A stretch of 64,000 nucleotides of DNA from DUPU01 sp050952465 (GCA_050952465.1 JBMNKZ010000005.1:372001-436000); one strand, 5' to 3'. Counted from the stretch's first letter, positions 17,634-26,618 are shown. The notes: a model not told the origin generated them from the letters alone. A program made the numbers and translations.

Positions 17634-17797
17634 ATGATGTTCTTCACAAGTTATAATTTTAACGTAAATTATGAATTAAGTCAAATAGTATTTTTAGGCG
17701 GTTGATAGATAGAGGAAAACTTTTTTAGAGAAGATATATTCTGAGACGATGTATTTTGGGAAAATGATATATAAACAATTATTAGGGAGGGAGGAAC

Positions 17798-18424
17798 ATG
17801 GCAGATTTTAATTTGGATGTAACATTGAATAAGGCCTTAGAGGAATTTAAAAAGAGAAACCCGGCAGATATGGAGTGGAAAACAGGGTCTACATTTAAAG
17901 ATGGCAGTTTTCAACTGGAATTTTTAGGCCAACCGGTAAAAATAACCCATCCCGAAGGATGTGTTAGGGATTTAAATACCGGTGGGGAATTAGGGTTAAT
18001 TGAAAGAATCCTTGTTCTTCATTATTTTTTATATGCCGGAGGTACACCCATTAGAAATAAAAGTATTTCTTTTAAAGAATTGCCGGGGGGAAACATCTAT
18101 ATTGAACCGTTTACCAATCGGTGTATTAGGCCTCTGATTCATTTGTTTGGCAATAGTTTATCTTTGTTCCAAAAAACGGCTGAGAAGTTGGGGGGGACTA
18201 AGGTAAAGCATGGTGACCTAAGCTATTGTTTTTATCCTTTCCCTCGGATTCCTGTAACCTTGGTACTATGGAGAGCTGATGAAGAGTTTCCTGCTAGTGC
18301 CAACATAATTTTTGATGAATCCGCCGCTGACTATCTTCATACGGAGGATTTTGCCTTTCTTTGCGGTCTATTGGCAGGAAGATTAAAAAAATTATCTGAA
18401 AACATTCAGGAAACCGCAATTTGA
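17798..18424 (+). CDS. DUF3786 domain protein
   Basis: A 208-residue soluble protein recognised as DUF3786 by the sequence around residues 65-120 (LIERILVLHYFLYAGGTP, FKELPGG, then IEPFTNRCIRPLI) and by VTLVLWRADEEFPASANIIFDESAADYLHTED. The domain occurs mainly in anaerobes with corrinoid or C1 metabolism, sometimes fused to iron-sulfur modules, but its function is unknown. GGGAGGGAGG precedes the ATG. It lies directly upstream of S-adenosylhomocysteinase with an 81-base gap that includes a small GGGAAC/GTTCCC hairpin. Confidence 0.8.
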   Translation: MADFNLDVTLNKALEEFKKRNPADMEWKTGSTFKDGSFQLEFLGQPVKITHPEGCVRDLNTGGELGLIERILVLHYFLYAGGTPIRNKSISFKELPGGNIYIEPFTNRCIRPLIHLFGNSLSLFQKTAEKLGGTKVKHGDLSYCFYPFPRIPVTLVLWRADEEFPASANIIFDESAADYLHTEDFAFLCGLLAGRLKKLSENIQETAI

Positions 18425-18505
18425 TACATGGACAATAGATTAAACCTAAGGTAATATGAAGGGAACAGTTTAGATCGTTCCCTATAAAAAACGGAGGATA
18501 TTGAA

Positions 18506-19753
18506 ATGGAATCAATGATCAAAGACATTAATTTAGCCCCCAAAGGGCAATTAAAACTGGACTGGGTTCAAGCCCATATGCCTTTACTAAATCAGATCCG
18601 AAGAGATTTTGAAAAGGATCAGCCCTTCAAAGGGAAGAAGGTGGTTATATGTCTTCATTTAGAGGCAAAAACCGGTTATTTAGGTCAAGTAATTCAGGCA
18701 GGAGGAGCCGAAGTATGCATGGTGGCAAGTAATCCCCTATCTACCCAAGACGATGTCGTGGCTGCTCTGGTAAAGAGTGGTATACGTGTCTTTGCTTGGT
18801 ATCATGCTAGTGATGAAGAGTATCAGATGCACCTGAACAAAGCCCTTGACTTTCATCCCGATCTGATTATTGATGATGGTGGGGATTTGGTATCCACCCT
18901 TCATGCTAAGCGTCCGGCCCAGCTTAAGGAAATTAGGGGAGGATGCGAAGAGACTACCACAGGAATTCTTAGACTTCGCTCCATGGAAAAAGACGGAGCT
19001 TTAGGTTTTCCCATGATTTCTGTTAATGATGCCTTTTGCAAATACTTATTTGATAACCGCTATGGAACCGGGCAATCGGTGTGGAATGGGATAAACCGCA
19101 CCACTAACTTGGTGGTAGCCGGAAAGACTGTTGTGGTTGCCGGTTACGGATGGTGCGGCAAAGGAGTGGCCATGCGGGCTAAAGGGCTGGGTGCCAGGGT
19201 GATTGTTACAGAAATTGATCCCATCAAAGCAATAGAGGCCATTATGGATGGATTCTCAGTAATGACCATGGAAGAAGCAGCTCCCTTAGGTGACTTTTTT
19301 ATTACCGTTACCGGAAACTTGAATGTGATTAGAAAGGAACATCTTGCGGTAATTAAAGATCAGGCGCTTCTTGCTAATGCCGGCCATTTTGATGTAGAAA
19401 TTTCAAAACAGGATTTAGCTGAGGCAGCGGTTTCCCATAGGTTGGTAAGGAATAATATCGAAGAATATGTTTTATCGGACGGAAGAAAGGTGTACCTTTT
19501 GGCGGAAGGGCGTTTAGTTAATCTGGCAGCAGGAGATGGCCATCCGGCGGAAATTATGGATATGACCTTCGCCTTACAGGCATTATCTTTAAAACATATC
19601 AATGATCACGCCCATGCTTTATCGCCTAGAGTCTATGAAGTGCCTGAGGAAATTGATAAAAAAGTAGCTGTGATGAAATTAGCAACCCTGGGGATAAGAA
19701 TTGATCGGTTGACCGAGGAACAAAAGGAATATTTGTCAGCATGGAGAAACTAG
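18506..19753 (+). CDS. ahcY: Adenosylhomocysteinase
   Basis: A 415-residue enzyme that hydrolyses S-adenosylhomocysteine to adenosine and homocysteine. This removes the inhibitory product of SAM-dependent methylation. Motifs include HLEAKTGYL near residue 50, IDDGGDLV near residue 127, EETTTGILRL near residue 150, the NAD-binding VVAGYGWCGKGVAMRAKG near residue 209 and the C-terminal LAAGDGHPAEIMDMTFALQ block. The length fits the shorter prokaryotic form. The start has ACGGAGG upstream. A terminator follows immediately. Confidence 0.93.
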   Translation: MESMIKDINLAPKGQLKLDWVQAHMPLLNQIRRDFEKDQPFKGKKVVICLHLEAKTGYLGQVIQAGGAEVCMVASNPLSTQDDVVAALVKSGIRVFAWYHASDEEYQMHLNKALDFHPDLIIDDGGDLVSTLHAKRPAQLKEIRGGCEETTTGILRLRSMEKDGALGFPMISVNDAFCKYLFDNRYGTGQSVWNGINRTTNLVVAGKTVVVAGYGWCGKGVAMRAKGLGARVIVTEIDPIKAIEAIMDGFSVMTMEEAAPLGDFFITVTGNLNVIRKEHLAVIKDQALLANAGHFDVEISKQDLAEAAVSHRLVRNNIEEYVLSDGRKVYLLAEGRLVNLAAGDGHPAEIMDMTFALQALSLKHINDHAHALSPRVYEVPEEIDKKVAVMKLATLGIRIDRLTEEQKEYLSAWRN

Positions 19754-19764
19754 TTTTTAAAAGG

Positions 19765-19790
19765 AAAGCGCGCAAGTCGCGCTTTTTTTG
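19765..19790 (+). terminator. Terminator after ahcY
   Basis: AAAGCGCG and CGCGCTTT pair around a 5-base loop, followed by a T run. Confidence 0.92.
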
Positions 19791-19850
19791 CTTTTCAAAT
19801 ATTTCTGACGGTTGAAAAATATTTTAACATTACATCTTCTTTGCCAGATA

Positions 19851-19878
19851 TTGTACAGAGAAAAAATAATGATACAAT
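19851..19878 (+). promoter_or_regulatory. Putative promoter for the methylmalonyl-CoA operon
   Basis: TTGTAC (19851-19856) and TACAAT (19873-19878) are 16 bases apart. A leader of about 300 bases would follow. Confidence 0.45.
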
Positions 19879-20183
19879 TACAATTGATTAGATCTTTAAA
19901 GCAAGGTGTTCGAACTTTATTGATTTGCTTAAATTATTAAAGTAGTTATACAATTGCGAATATGGTTTTCCGGCAAATTCAAGCAGGACATAGACTTTCC
20001 GCATCGAACTAATAACTATAAGAACACTTATTTCATTAGTATATAATACTAAGATCTAACCCTAATTCAAGTGAAACCCCACCTTTGGTGTGAGTATAAC
20101 GCAACGAGGGAAAATTTTAGCAGGGGACATCTAACACCTCGCTAAATCTAAGATTAACAATAAAAAGTGGAGGGATACTGGTT
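19879..20183 (+). other. Long 5' leader or intergenic gap before the mutase gene
   Basis: I see no gene here. There is a second AT-rich TATAAT near 20041 without a good -35, a small CCACC-TTT-GGTG hairpin near 20079-20090, and the GTGGAGGGA ribosome site before the mutase. I looked for a cobalamin riboswitch, since the downstream enzyme uses B12, and did not find a recognisable B12 box. Confidence 0.4.
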
Positions 20184-21860
20184 ATGTTTGATGATGTCAA
20201 TATGAAGGAACTGAAGGCAAAAAAACAGGTCTGGACAGAAAAAGTTGAAGCTTCGTTAAAGAAAAGACCGGAAAGAAAAAAAGAGTTTGCCACGGATTCT
20301 GAGATTTCCATTGAACGTGTTTATACTCCAGATGAATTAGGGAGATTTGATTATGACGAAAAACTGGGCCTACCCGGAGAGTATCCTTATACCAGAGGGG
20401 TACAGCCTACCATGTACAGGGGTCGTCTTTGGACTATGAGGCAGTATGCCGGTTTTGGCTCTGCTGAAGAAACCAATGAAAGATTTAAATATTTATTAGG
20501 GCAAGGCCAAACCGGATTAAGTTGCGCTTTTGACCTTCCCACCCAAATCGGCTATGATTCGGATCATTCGCTGTCCCGAGGAGAAGTAGGAAAAGTAGGG
20601 GTAGCTATTGATTCCTTAAAAGATATGGAAATACTATTTGACGGAATTCCCCTAGACAAAGTTAGTACGTCCATGACGATTAATGCTCCGGCTGCAGTTC
20701 TCTTGGCTATGTATATTGCAGTGGCGGAAAAACAAGGGGTTAGCCCGGAGAAGTTATCAGGAACCATTCAGAATGATATTCTGAAGGAATATGTAGCTCG
20801 TGGTACATATATTTTCCCGCCGGCAGAATCCATGCGTCTCATTACAAATATTTTTGACTATTGCTCAAAAAATGTTCCTAATTGGAATACCATCAGTATT
20901 TCCGGTTATCATATTCGAGAAGCCGGTGCCACAGCTGTTCAGGAAATTGCTTTTACTCTTTCGGACGGCATCGCTTATGTGGATGCTGCCTTAAAAGCAG
21001 GTCTGAATGTGGATGATTTTGCTCCCCGTCTTTCCTTCTTCTTTAATGCCCACGTAAATTTTTTTGAGGAAATTGCTAAATTCCGAGCCGCTCGCCGCAT
21101 TTGGGCCAAAATTATGAGAGAGCACTTTGGGGCGAAAAACCCGAAATCCCTGATGCTACGCTTCCATACCCAAACAGCCGGGAGTACCTTAACCGCCCAA
21201 CAGCCCGATGTAAATATTATGCGTGTTGCTTTCCAGGCTTTAAGTGCTGTTTTAGGAGGAACCCAATCATTACATACCAATTCTCGAGACGAAGCATTGG
21301 CATTACCTACTGAGGATTCTGTTTTAATAGCCTTGCGTACCCAGCAGGTAATCGGTTATGAAATCGGGGCAGCAGATACCGTCGATCCTCTAGGTGGCTC
21401 TTACTTTGTGGAGGCACTGACTAATGAAATCGAAGCAAGAGTTTGGGAGTACATTAATAAAATAGATCATTTGGGCGGAGCCGTAAAAGCTATTGAACAG
21501 GGATATATGCAAAAAGAGATCCAGGAAAGTGCTTACCGCTATCAAAAAGCGGTAGAAAGCGGTGAACAAATAGTAATAGGGGTAAATAAGTTCCAAATGA
21601 AAGAGGAAAAACCGAAGGATTTAATGCGGGTAGATCCGGCAGTAGAGAAGTACCAAGTGGAAAAAACTCAAAAAGTACGGGCAGAAAGAGATAATGCTTT
21701 AGTAGAAAAATGCCTGATTGAGTTAAAGAGTGCCGCTCAAACTGATACTAATTTAATGCCATATATCTTAGACGCTGTAAAAGCGTATGCCACCTTGGGA
21801 GAAATCTGTGGTGTGTTAAGAGAAGTCTTTGGCGAATATCAAGCGGTAGCTACAATTTAA
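20184..21860 (+). CDS. Methylmalonyl-CoA mutase, large (catalytic) subunit
   Basis: A 558-residue TIM-barrel subunit of the B12-dependent mutase that interconverts succinyl-CoA and methylmalonyl-CoA. Diagnostic blocks are TRGVQPTMYRGRLWTMRQYAGFGSAEETN near residues 71-100, GLSCAFDLPTQIGYDSDH near residue 115, TIQNDILKEYVARGTYIFPP near residue 194, FHTQTAGSTLTAQQP near residue 327 and LHTNSRDEALALPTE near residue 358. The barrel lacks the C-terminal B12 domain, which is encoded by the next gene 14 bases downstream, as in archaeal-type and Pelotomaculum-type two-part mutases. First gene of the operon. Confidence 0.94.
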   Translation: MFDDVNMKELKAKKQVWTEKVEASLKKRPERKKEFATDSEISIERVYTPDELGRFDYDEKLGLPGEYPYTRGVQPTMYRGRLWTMRQYAGFGSAEETNERFKYLLGQGQTGLSCAFDLPTQIGYDSDHSLSRGEVGKVGVAIDSLKDMEILFDGIPLDKVSTSMTINAPAAVLLAMYIAVAEKQGVSPEKLSGTIQNDILKEYVARGTYIFPPAESMRLITNIFDYCSKNVPNWNTISISGYHIREAGATAVQEIAFTLSDGIAYVDAALKAGLNVDDFAPRLSFFFNAHVNFFEEIAKFRAARRIWAKIMREHFGAKNPKSLMLRFHTQTAGSTLTAQQPDVNIMRVAFQALSAVLGGTQSLHTNSRDEALALPTEDSVLIALRTQQVIGYEIGAADTVDPLGGSYFVEALTNEIEARVWEYINKIDHLGGAVKAIEQGYMQKEIQESAYRYQKAVESGEQIVIGVNKFQMKEEKPKDLMRVDPAVEKYQVEKTQKVRAERDNALVEKCLIELKSAAQTDTNLMPYILDAVKAYATLGEICGVLREVFGEYQAVATI

Positions 21861-21874
21861 AGGAGGGAAGATAA

Positions 21875-22270
21875 ATGTCGGATAAAAAGATTAGGGTATT
21901 GATAGCAAAACCTGGTTTAGATGGTCATGACCGCGGAGCAAAAGTAATTGCCCAGGCACTACGTGATGCTGGGATGGAAGTAATATATACCGGGTTAAGG
22001 CAAACACCGGAACAAATTGTAGAAGCAGCAATTCAGGAGGATGTGCAGGTAATAGGACTTAGCATCTTATCAGGCGCTCATTTGCATTTATTCCCTCCGG
22101 TGGTAGACTTATTGAAAAAGCAGGGGGTAACGGATATACTGGTAATTGGTGGGGGTATTATACCCGATGACGATATTCCTGTTTTAAAAGAAGCAGGTAT
22201 TTCTGCCGTTTTTACCCCCGGGACTTCAACCCAGGAAATTATTGAATATATCAGAACCAATGTGAAATAA
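21875..22270 (+). CDS. Methylmalonyl-CoA mutase, B12-binding subunit
   Basis: A 131-residue cobalamin-binding Rossmann domain. The motif DGHDRG (residues 16-21) provides the D-x-H-x-x-G signature with His18 as the lower cobalt ligand. LSILSGAH near residue 62 and GGGIIPDDD near residue 91 complete the B12 site. It pairs with the large catalytic subunit encoded immediately upstream. AAAGGAGGG precedes the ATG. Confidence 0.94.
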   Translation: MSDKKIRVLIAKPGLDGHDRGAKVIAQALRDAGMEVIYTGLRQTPEQIVEAAIQEDVQVIGLSILSGAHLHLFPPVVDLLKKQGVTDILVIGGGIIPDDDIPVLKEAGISAVFTPGTSTQEIIEYIRTNVK

Positions 22271-22292
22271 ATTTGAAGAGGAGGCTGAGGAC

Positions 22293-22694
22293 GTGACTAT
22301 CAGGGTTGACCATATCGGCATTGCAGTGAAAAGTATTGATGAAGCAAAAAAATTCTGGGAAGGAGTTCTCGGTGTTCAATTGACGGGAGAAGAAGTTATT
22401 CCGGAACAAAAGGTGAAAGTGGGTTTTTTCCCCATGGGGGAAAGTGAAGTGGAATTATTAGAATCAACGGAACCTGATGGTCCGGTAGCTAAGTTTATTG
22501 AAAAAAAGGGGGAAGGCATCCAACATGTGGCCTTTCGCGTGGAAAATATTGAGGACACCTTGGCAGATTTAAAAGCCAAAGGAGTAAGATTAATTGATGA
22601 AAAACCACGTTATGGTGCCGGCGGAGCGAAAATTGCTTTTATTCATCCCAAGGCTACCTTTGGTACTTTAGTAGAATTATGCCAGCGTGATTAG
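22293..22694 (+). CDS. mce: Methylmalonyl-CoA epimerase
   Basis: A 133-residue vicinal-oxygen-chelate protein that converts the (R) and (S) epimers of methylmalonyl-CoA, linking the mutase to the decarboxylase. Metal ligands are visible as DHIGIAV (His near residue 6), GIQHVAFRV (His near residue 76) and the terminal VELCQ glutamate. The order mutase-epimerase-carboxyltransferase leaves little doubt about its role. Confidence 0.93.
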   Translation: MTIRVDHIGIAVKSIDEAKKFWEGVLGVQLTGEEVIPEQKVKVGFFPMGESEVELLESTEPDGPVAKFIEKKGEGIQHVAFRVENIEDTLADLKAKGVRLIDEKPRYGAGGAKIAFIHPKATFGTLVELCQRD

Positions 22695-22713
22695 ATCTTA
22701 GGAGGTCGAGTTA

Positions 22714-24264
22714 ATGTCAAGAGAAGAAAAATTGGCCAAGCTATCTGAGAAAAGAGATAAGGTACTTAGCGGCGGTGGGCCAAAAAGAATTGAAAAACAG
22801 CATCAATCAGGTAAGCTGACTGCTCGGGAGAGGATTAATAAATTATTAGATCAAGGAAGCTTTGTGGAGTTAGACCAGTTTGTAGTACATCGGGGTGTGG
22901 AATTTGGGATGCAGGATGTAGATGCTCCGGGTGAAGGAGTGGTAACCGGATATGGGACTATTGACGGTCGCCTGGTTTACCTTTTCTCCCAGGACTTTAC
23001 TGTACTGGGAGGATCACTAGGGGAAATGCATGCTGCTAAAATCTGCAAAGTTATGGATTTAGCGATAAAAATGGGGGCTCCTTTCATTGGTATCAATGAT
23101 TCCGGCGGGGCGAGAATTCAAGAAGGGATAGATGCCTTGAACGGTTATGGAGAGATTTTTAAGCGTAATACTTTCGCTTCCGGGGTAATTCCACAAATTT
23201 CCGTGATTATGGGGCCCTGCGCCGGGGGAGCGGTTTACTCTCCGGCTTTAACCGATTTTATTTTTATGACAGACAAAACCAGTCAAATGTTTATCACCGG
23301 GCCTCAAGTAATTAAGGCGGTGACCGGGGAGGAAGTAAGCGCGGAAGATTTAGGCGGTGCTTTAGCTCATAACAGGGTCAGTGGTAACGCTCACTTCTTT
23401 GCTGCTGATGAAGAAGATTGTTTTAATCAAATCAAAAGACTTTTAAGTTTTTTACCATCCAATAATTTGGATCCGGTGCCGCTAGTTGAAACATCTGACC
23501 CAGCCGAAAGGATGGATGAAGTTTTAAAAACCGTTGTTCCGGACGATGCCAATAAGGCCTATGATATGATGGAAGTGATTACTGCCTTGGCCGATCATAG
23601 GGATTTCTTTGAAATACAGCCCCATTTTGCCAAAAATATTATTATCGGTTTTATGCGCTTAAATGGGGTACCGGTAGGGGTAATTGCTAATCAGCCTAAG
23701 GTAATGGCCGGCTGTTTGGATATTAACTGTGCAGATAAGGCCAGCCGTTTTGTTCGCTTCTGCGATGCCTTTGGTATTCCTCTCCTTACTATTGTTGATA
23801 CACCAGGGTATCTGCCTGGTGTAGGCCAAGAACATGGAGGTATTATCCGACATGGGGCGAAGCTTTTATATGCATATTCTGAAGCTACCGTACCTAAATT
23901 GCAATTGATTACCAGAAAGGCTTATGGCGGTGCTTATCTGGCCATGTGTTCCAAATCATTGGGAGCGGATATGGCTATTGCGTGGCCCAGCGCGGAAATT
24001 GCCGTGATGGGTGCCCAGGGTGCGGCTAATATTGTTTTTCGAAAGGAGATTGCCGATGCAGATAATCCTGTTGAAAAACGTAAAGAAAAGATAGCTGAGT
24101 ATGAGGAAAAGTTCTCCAACCCTTACTGTGCGGCGGCTAGAGGTTTTGCCGATCTGGTAATTGAACCGGAAAAGACTAGGTACTATTTAATTAAGTCTTT
24201 GGAATCTCTGATGACAAAAAGAGAGAGCCGGCCGGGTAAAAAACATGGAAATATTCCGGTTTAA
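22714..24264 (+). CDS. mmdA: Methylmalonyl-CoA decarboxylase alpha subunit (carboxyltransferase)
   Basis: A 516-residue crotonase-fold carboxyltransferase. Oxyanion-hole blocks GGARIQEGIDAL (near residue 132), GPCAGGAVYSPALTDF (near residue 167) and DTPGYLPGVGQEHGGIIRHGAKLLYAYSEATVP (near residue 354) are present. It moves CO2 from methylmalonyl-CoA to biotin. Alone it would be indistinguishable from propionyl-CoA carboxylase beta. The downstream gamma/delta, biotin-carrier and membrane beta subunits identify it as part of the Na+-pumping decarboxylase. AGGAGGT precedes the ATG. Confidence 0.92.
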   Translation: MSREEKLAKLSEKRDKVLSGGGPKRIEKQHQSGKLTARERINKLLDQGSFVELDQFVVHRGVEFGMQDVDAPGEGVVTGYGTIDGRLVYLFSQDFTVLGGSLGEMHAAKICKVMDLAIKMGAPFIGINDSGGARIQEGIDALNGYGEIFKRNTFASGVIPQISVIMGPCAGGAVYSPALTDFIFMTDKTSQMFITGPQVIKAVTGEEVSAEDLGGALAHNRVSGNAHFFAADEEDCFNQIKRLLSFLPSNNLDPVPLVETSDPAERMDEVLKTVVPDDANKAYDMMEVITALADHRDFFEIQPHFAKNIIIGFMRLNGVPVGVIANQPKVMAGCLDINCADKASRFVRFCDAFGIPLLTIVDTPGYLPGVGQEHGGIIRHGAKLLYAYSEATVPKLQLITRKAYGGAYLAMCSKSLGADMAIAWPSAEIAVMGAQGAANIVFRKEIADADNPVEKRKEKIAEYEEKFSNPYCAAARGFADLVIEPEKTRYYLIKSLESLMTKRESRPGKKHGNIPV

Positions 24265-24277
24265 GGTGGTGCAATAA

Positions 24278-24673
24278 ATGTTTGAATTTATGGAAGTAGG
24301 AATTATGACTACGATAATTGGGATAGGGGTAGTCTTTATTGTATTGATTGTACTCTCGTTTATGATTAGGTGGCTTAATTTCGGAGTAGAAGCTGTAGTA
24401 GGTAAAAAGCCAAAGCAAGAGGAACCGGAAAAAGTACCTATCCGTCCCGAAAAATCGACTGGGGTACTTGAACCGAAAAGTGCCGAGAGCATTTCTCCGG
24501 CGGTGGTTGCAGCTATTACCGCCTCAATTTGTGCTTTAACGGGAAAATCCGCGGAGGAATTCCATTTTACGGCGATCCGGCGGGTTTCCGGCATGAAGCC
24601 CATGTGGAGTTTGATGGGGACTCAGGATATTATATCAACTCGTCAACGATTTATTGAAAGGGGAAATAGATAA
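24278..24673 (+). CDS. mmdD: Sodium-pump decarboxylase OadG/MmdD-like subunit
   Basis: A 131-residue membrane protein with a single N-terminal transmembrane helix (residues about 9-32, MTTIIGIGVVFIVLIVLSFMIRW), a charged proline-rich linker and a cytosolic tail with AVVAAITASICAL near residue 76. OadG/MmdD-type subunits tether the carboxyltransferase to the membrane pump and stabilise the complex. It overlaps the biotin-carrier gene by one base (TAATG). Confidence 0.86.
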   Translation: MFEFMEVGIMTTIIGIGVVFIVLIVLSFMIRWLNFGVEAVVGKKPKQEEPEKVPIRPEKSTGVLEPKSAESISPAVVAAITASICALTGKSAEEFHFTAIRRVSGMKPMWSLMGTQDIISTRQRFIERGNR

Positions 24674-25071
24674 TGAGAAAGTTTAATGTAATAGTTAACG
24701 GTGAAGCATTTGAAGTAGAAATTGAAGAAGTAGGGGGAAGCGCACCTGCCGTACCAGTGGCAAAGCCGGTATTCGAAGCCCCGAAAGCAGCTGCTCCTGA
24801 AGCCCCGCCGAAACCTGCGGAACCGAAACCGACACCCAAACCCGCTGCCACCGGAGCAGCCAATGAAGTAACCAGTCCACTTCCCGGTACGATACTGAGT
24901 ATCAATGGCAAGGAAGGACAAACTGTTAATGCCGGTGATGTAGTTATGGTTATTGAAGCTATGAAAATGGAAAACGAAATTGTCGCTCCCCAAGATGGGA
25001 AGATTATCTCAGTCTACGTAAAAAAGGGTGATAATGTTCAAGCGGGAGATTTGCTGTTTACTTTGGGTTAA
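24673..25071 (+). CDS. mmdC: Biotin carrier subunit of methylmalonyl-CoA decarboxylase
   Basis: A 132-residue protein with a short N-terminal region, an Ala/Pro/Lys-rich flexible linker (residues about 23-62) and a biotinyl domain. The biotin acceptor is Lys98 in EAMKMEN. The linker allows the biotin arm to swing between the carboxyltransferase and the membrane beta subunit. Start codon overlap with the previous gene suggests translational coupling. Confidence 0.94.
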   Translation: MRKFNVIVNGEAFEVEIEEVGGSAPAVPVAKPVFEAPKAAAPEAPPKPAEPKPTPKPAATGAANEVTSPLPGTILSINGKEGQTVNAGDVVMVIEAMKMENEIVAPQDGKIISVYVKKGDNVQAGDLLFTLG

Positions 25072-25114
25072 AAACAGATGCAGGGATAGATTTCAATAAG
25101 GGAGGGGCTGGCTT

Positions 25115-26281
25115 GTGGATATTGGCAGAAGTTTAATAGAGTTTTTTCATACTACAGGTTTTGCAAATCTAACCTGGGGTAATATTTTAATGATATGCGT
25201 GGCTTGTATACTTTTATATTTGGCCATTAAAAAAGGATTTGAACCCCTATTACTAGTGCCTATTGGTTTTGGTATGCTTTTGGCCAATATTCCCATATCG
25301 GGAATCACGGCACCGCCTATTATGGAAATCGGGGAAGACGGGCTGCCGGTAGTGAAGGAAATTGGCGGTTTGCTCTATTACCTGTTTCAAGGAGATGTTT
25401 TAGGAATATTTCCTCCCCTAATCTTTTTAGGGATTGGAGCAATGACGGACTTTGGGCCTCTGATAGCAAACCCGAAAAGTCTTTTATTGGGAGCAGCCGC
25501 TCAATTAGGTGTTTTTCTCACATTTTGGGGAGCACTTTTCCTGAAATACAGCCCGGCAGAAGCTGCTTCCATCGGAATTATCGGGGGAGCGGACGGACCT
25601 ACAGCCATATTTTTGGCTACCAGGATGGCACCTCACCTGTTAGGGCCTATTGCCGTGGCGGCATATTCCTATATGGCCCTGGTTCCCATCATTATCCCTC
25701 CGGTGGCTAAATTATTAACTACAAAAGAAGAACGAAAAATCGTAATGAAACAATTGAAACCCGTCAGCAAAACCACCAAAATTATATTTCCGATTGTAAC
25801 AACGATTATAGTTTCTTTAACCTTACCTCCTGCTACGCCGTTGATCGGTATGCTCATGTTAGGCAACTTGTTTAAAGAGTGCGGGGTAGTAGATAGATTG
25901 TCGGATACTGCTCAAAATGCCTTAATTAATATTGTAACCATTTTCCTGGGGGTTACCGTAGGGGCTACGGCCACGGCGGAAGCTTTCCTAAATTGGAAAA
26001 CCATCGGTATTTTCATTTTAGGTGCTTTAGCTTTTGCTTTTGGATCAGGGGGAGGAGTATTGCTGGCTAAACTGATGAACATGTTTACTAAAGAAAAAAT
26101 CAATCCTCTCATCGGAGCTGCGGGTGTTTCCGCTGTGCCCATGGCCGCTCGGGTAGTGCAAAAAATGGGCCAGAAAGAAAACCCTGGAAATTTTCTTTTA
26201 ATGCATGCCATGGGTCCCAATGTGGCTGGAGTTATTGGTACGGCAGTGGCAGCAGGAGTTCTGCTGACTCTATTCCAATAA
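25115..26281 (+). CDS. mmdB: Na+-translocating methylmalonyl-CoA decarboxylase beta subunit
   Basis: A 388-residue membrane protein of the OadB/MmdB/GcdB family with about ten membrane segments. It decarboxylates carboxybiotin and exports Na+. Conserved blocks are FLGIGAMTDFGPLIANPK near residue 110, GIIGGADGPTAIF near residue 150 (the functional aspartate), MLMLGNLFKECGVVDRL near residue 247 and GAAGVSAVPMAARVVQ near residue 330, ending in HAMGPNVAGVIGTAVAAG. The start is GTG after GGAGGGG. Expected to build an Na+ gradient from methylmalonyl-CoA decarboxylation. Confidence 0.94.
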   Translation: MDIGRSLIEFFHTTGFANLTWGNILMICVACILLYLAIKKGFEPLLLVPIGFGMLLANIPISGITAPPIMEIGEDGLPVVKEIGGLLYYLFQGDVLGIFPPLIFLGIGAMTDFGPLIANPKSLLLGAAAQLGVFLTFWGALFLKYSPAEAASIGIIGGADGPTAIFLATRMAPHLLGPIAVAAYSYMALVPIIIPPVAKLLTTKEERKIVMKQLKPVSKTTKIIFPIVTTIIVSLTLPPATPLIGMLMLGNLFKECGVVDRLSDTAQNALINIVTIFLGVTVGATATAEAFLNWKTIGIFILGALAFAFGSGGGVLLAKLMNMFTKEKINPLIGAAGVSAVPMAARVVQKMGQKENPGNFLLMHAMGPNVAGVIGTAVAAGVLLTLFQ

Positions 26282-26314
26282 AGAATAAATAAAGAAATCG
26301 GATTGGTGCTAATT

Positions 26315-26356
26315 ATAATCAGTATATTGCAATAAAAAAAGCGGTATACTGATTAT
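26315..26356. repeat. Long hairpin after mmdB
   Basis: ATAATCAGTATATTGC (26315-26330) pairs with GCGGTATACTGATTAT (26341-26356) around an A-rich 10-base loop. Flanking GGATT/AATCC could extend it. There is no T run after the 3' arm, so it is not a standard terminator. It may be an mRNA-stabilising structure or a regulatory site. Confidence 0.6.
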
Positions 26357-26477
26357 CTAATCCCAACTAAGCTTTGAATTCATTAAGTGATGTGTAGGGG
26401 AATAATCGTGGAGGGATTACTTAAAAGAATTTTAGGTTTTGGCGCAATCCTTGTTAATATTCCTTTGCAGTCTAATA

Positions 26478-26618
26478 ATGGATCTCATTGGTTTGGGAAT
26501 TGAGGTTATGATTCTTGGTCTAGCCGGAGTTTATTCCTTATTGATATTGTTTTATTTTATGGTTAAGGCTTTGATTAAGCTCTTTCTGCTGAAGGAATTA
26601 TTCTTGGTTTTCCTTTAA
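26478..26618 (+). CDS. Small OadG-like membrane subunit (46 aa)
   Basis: A 46-residue open frame, MDLIGLGIEVMILGL then AGVYSLLILFYFMVKALIKL, with a single transmembrane helix. It looks like the small OadG-related subunits that accompany Na+-pumping decarboxylases. A longer OadG-type subunit is already encoded at 24.3 kb, so this would be a second one. The ribosome site is poor (TTTGCAG), which lowers confidence that it is expressed. It lies between mmdB and the fumarase genes, the expected neighbourhood. A decayed gene is the alternative. Confidence 0.55.
   Translation: MDLIGLGIEVMILGLAGVYSLLILFYFMVKALIKLFLLKELFLVFL

Noticed and set aside
19795..20183. Cobalamin riboswitch before the mutase
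   Set aside because: No B12-box-like sequence or matching stems could be seen.
24187..24603. 138-residue - strand frame opposite mmdA-mmdD
   Set aside because: It is antisense to two confident genes, has no ribosome site of note and no family features.
26408..26503. 31-codon GTG frame (MEGLLKRILGFG...) overlapping the small OadG-like gene
   Set aside because: TAGGGG is a plausible ribosome site but the peptide has no recognisable pattern and overlaps a better candidate.
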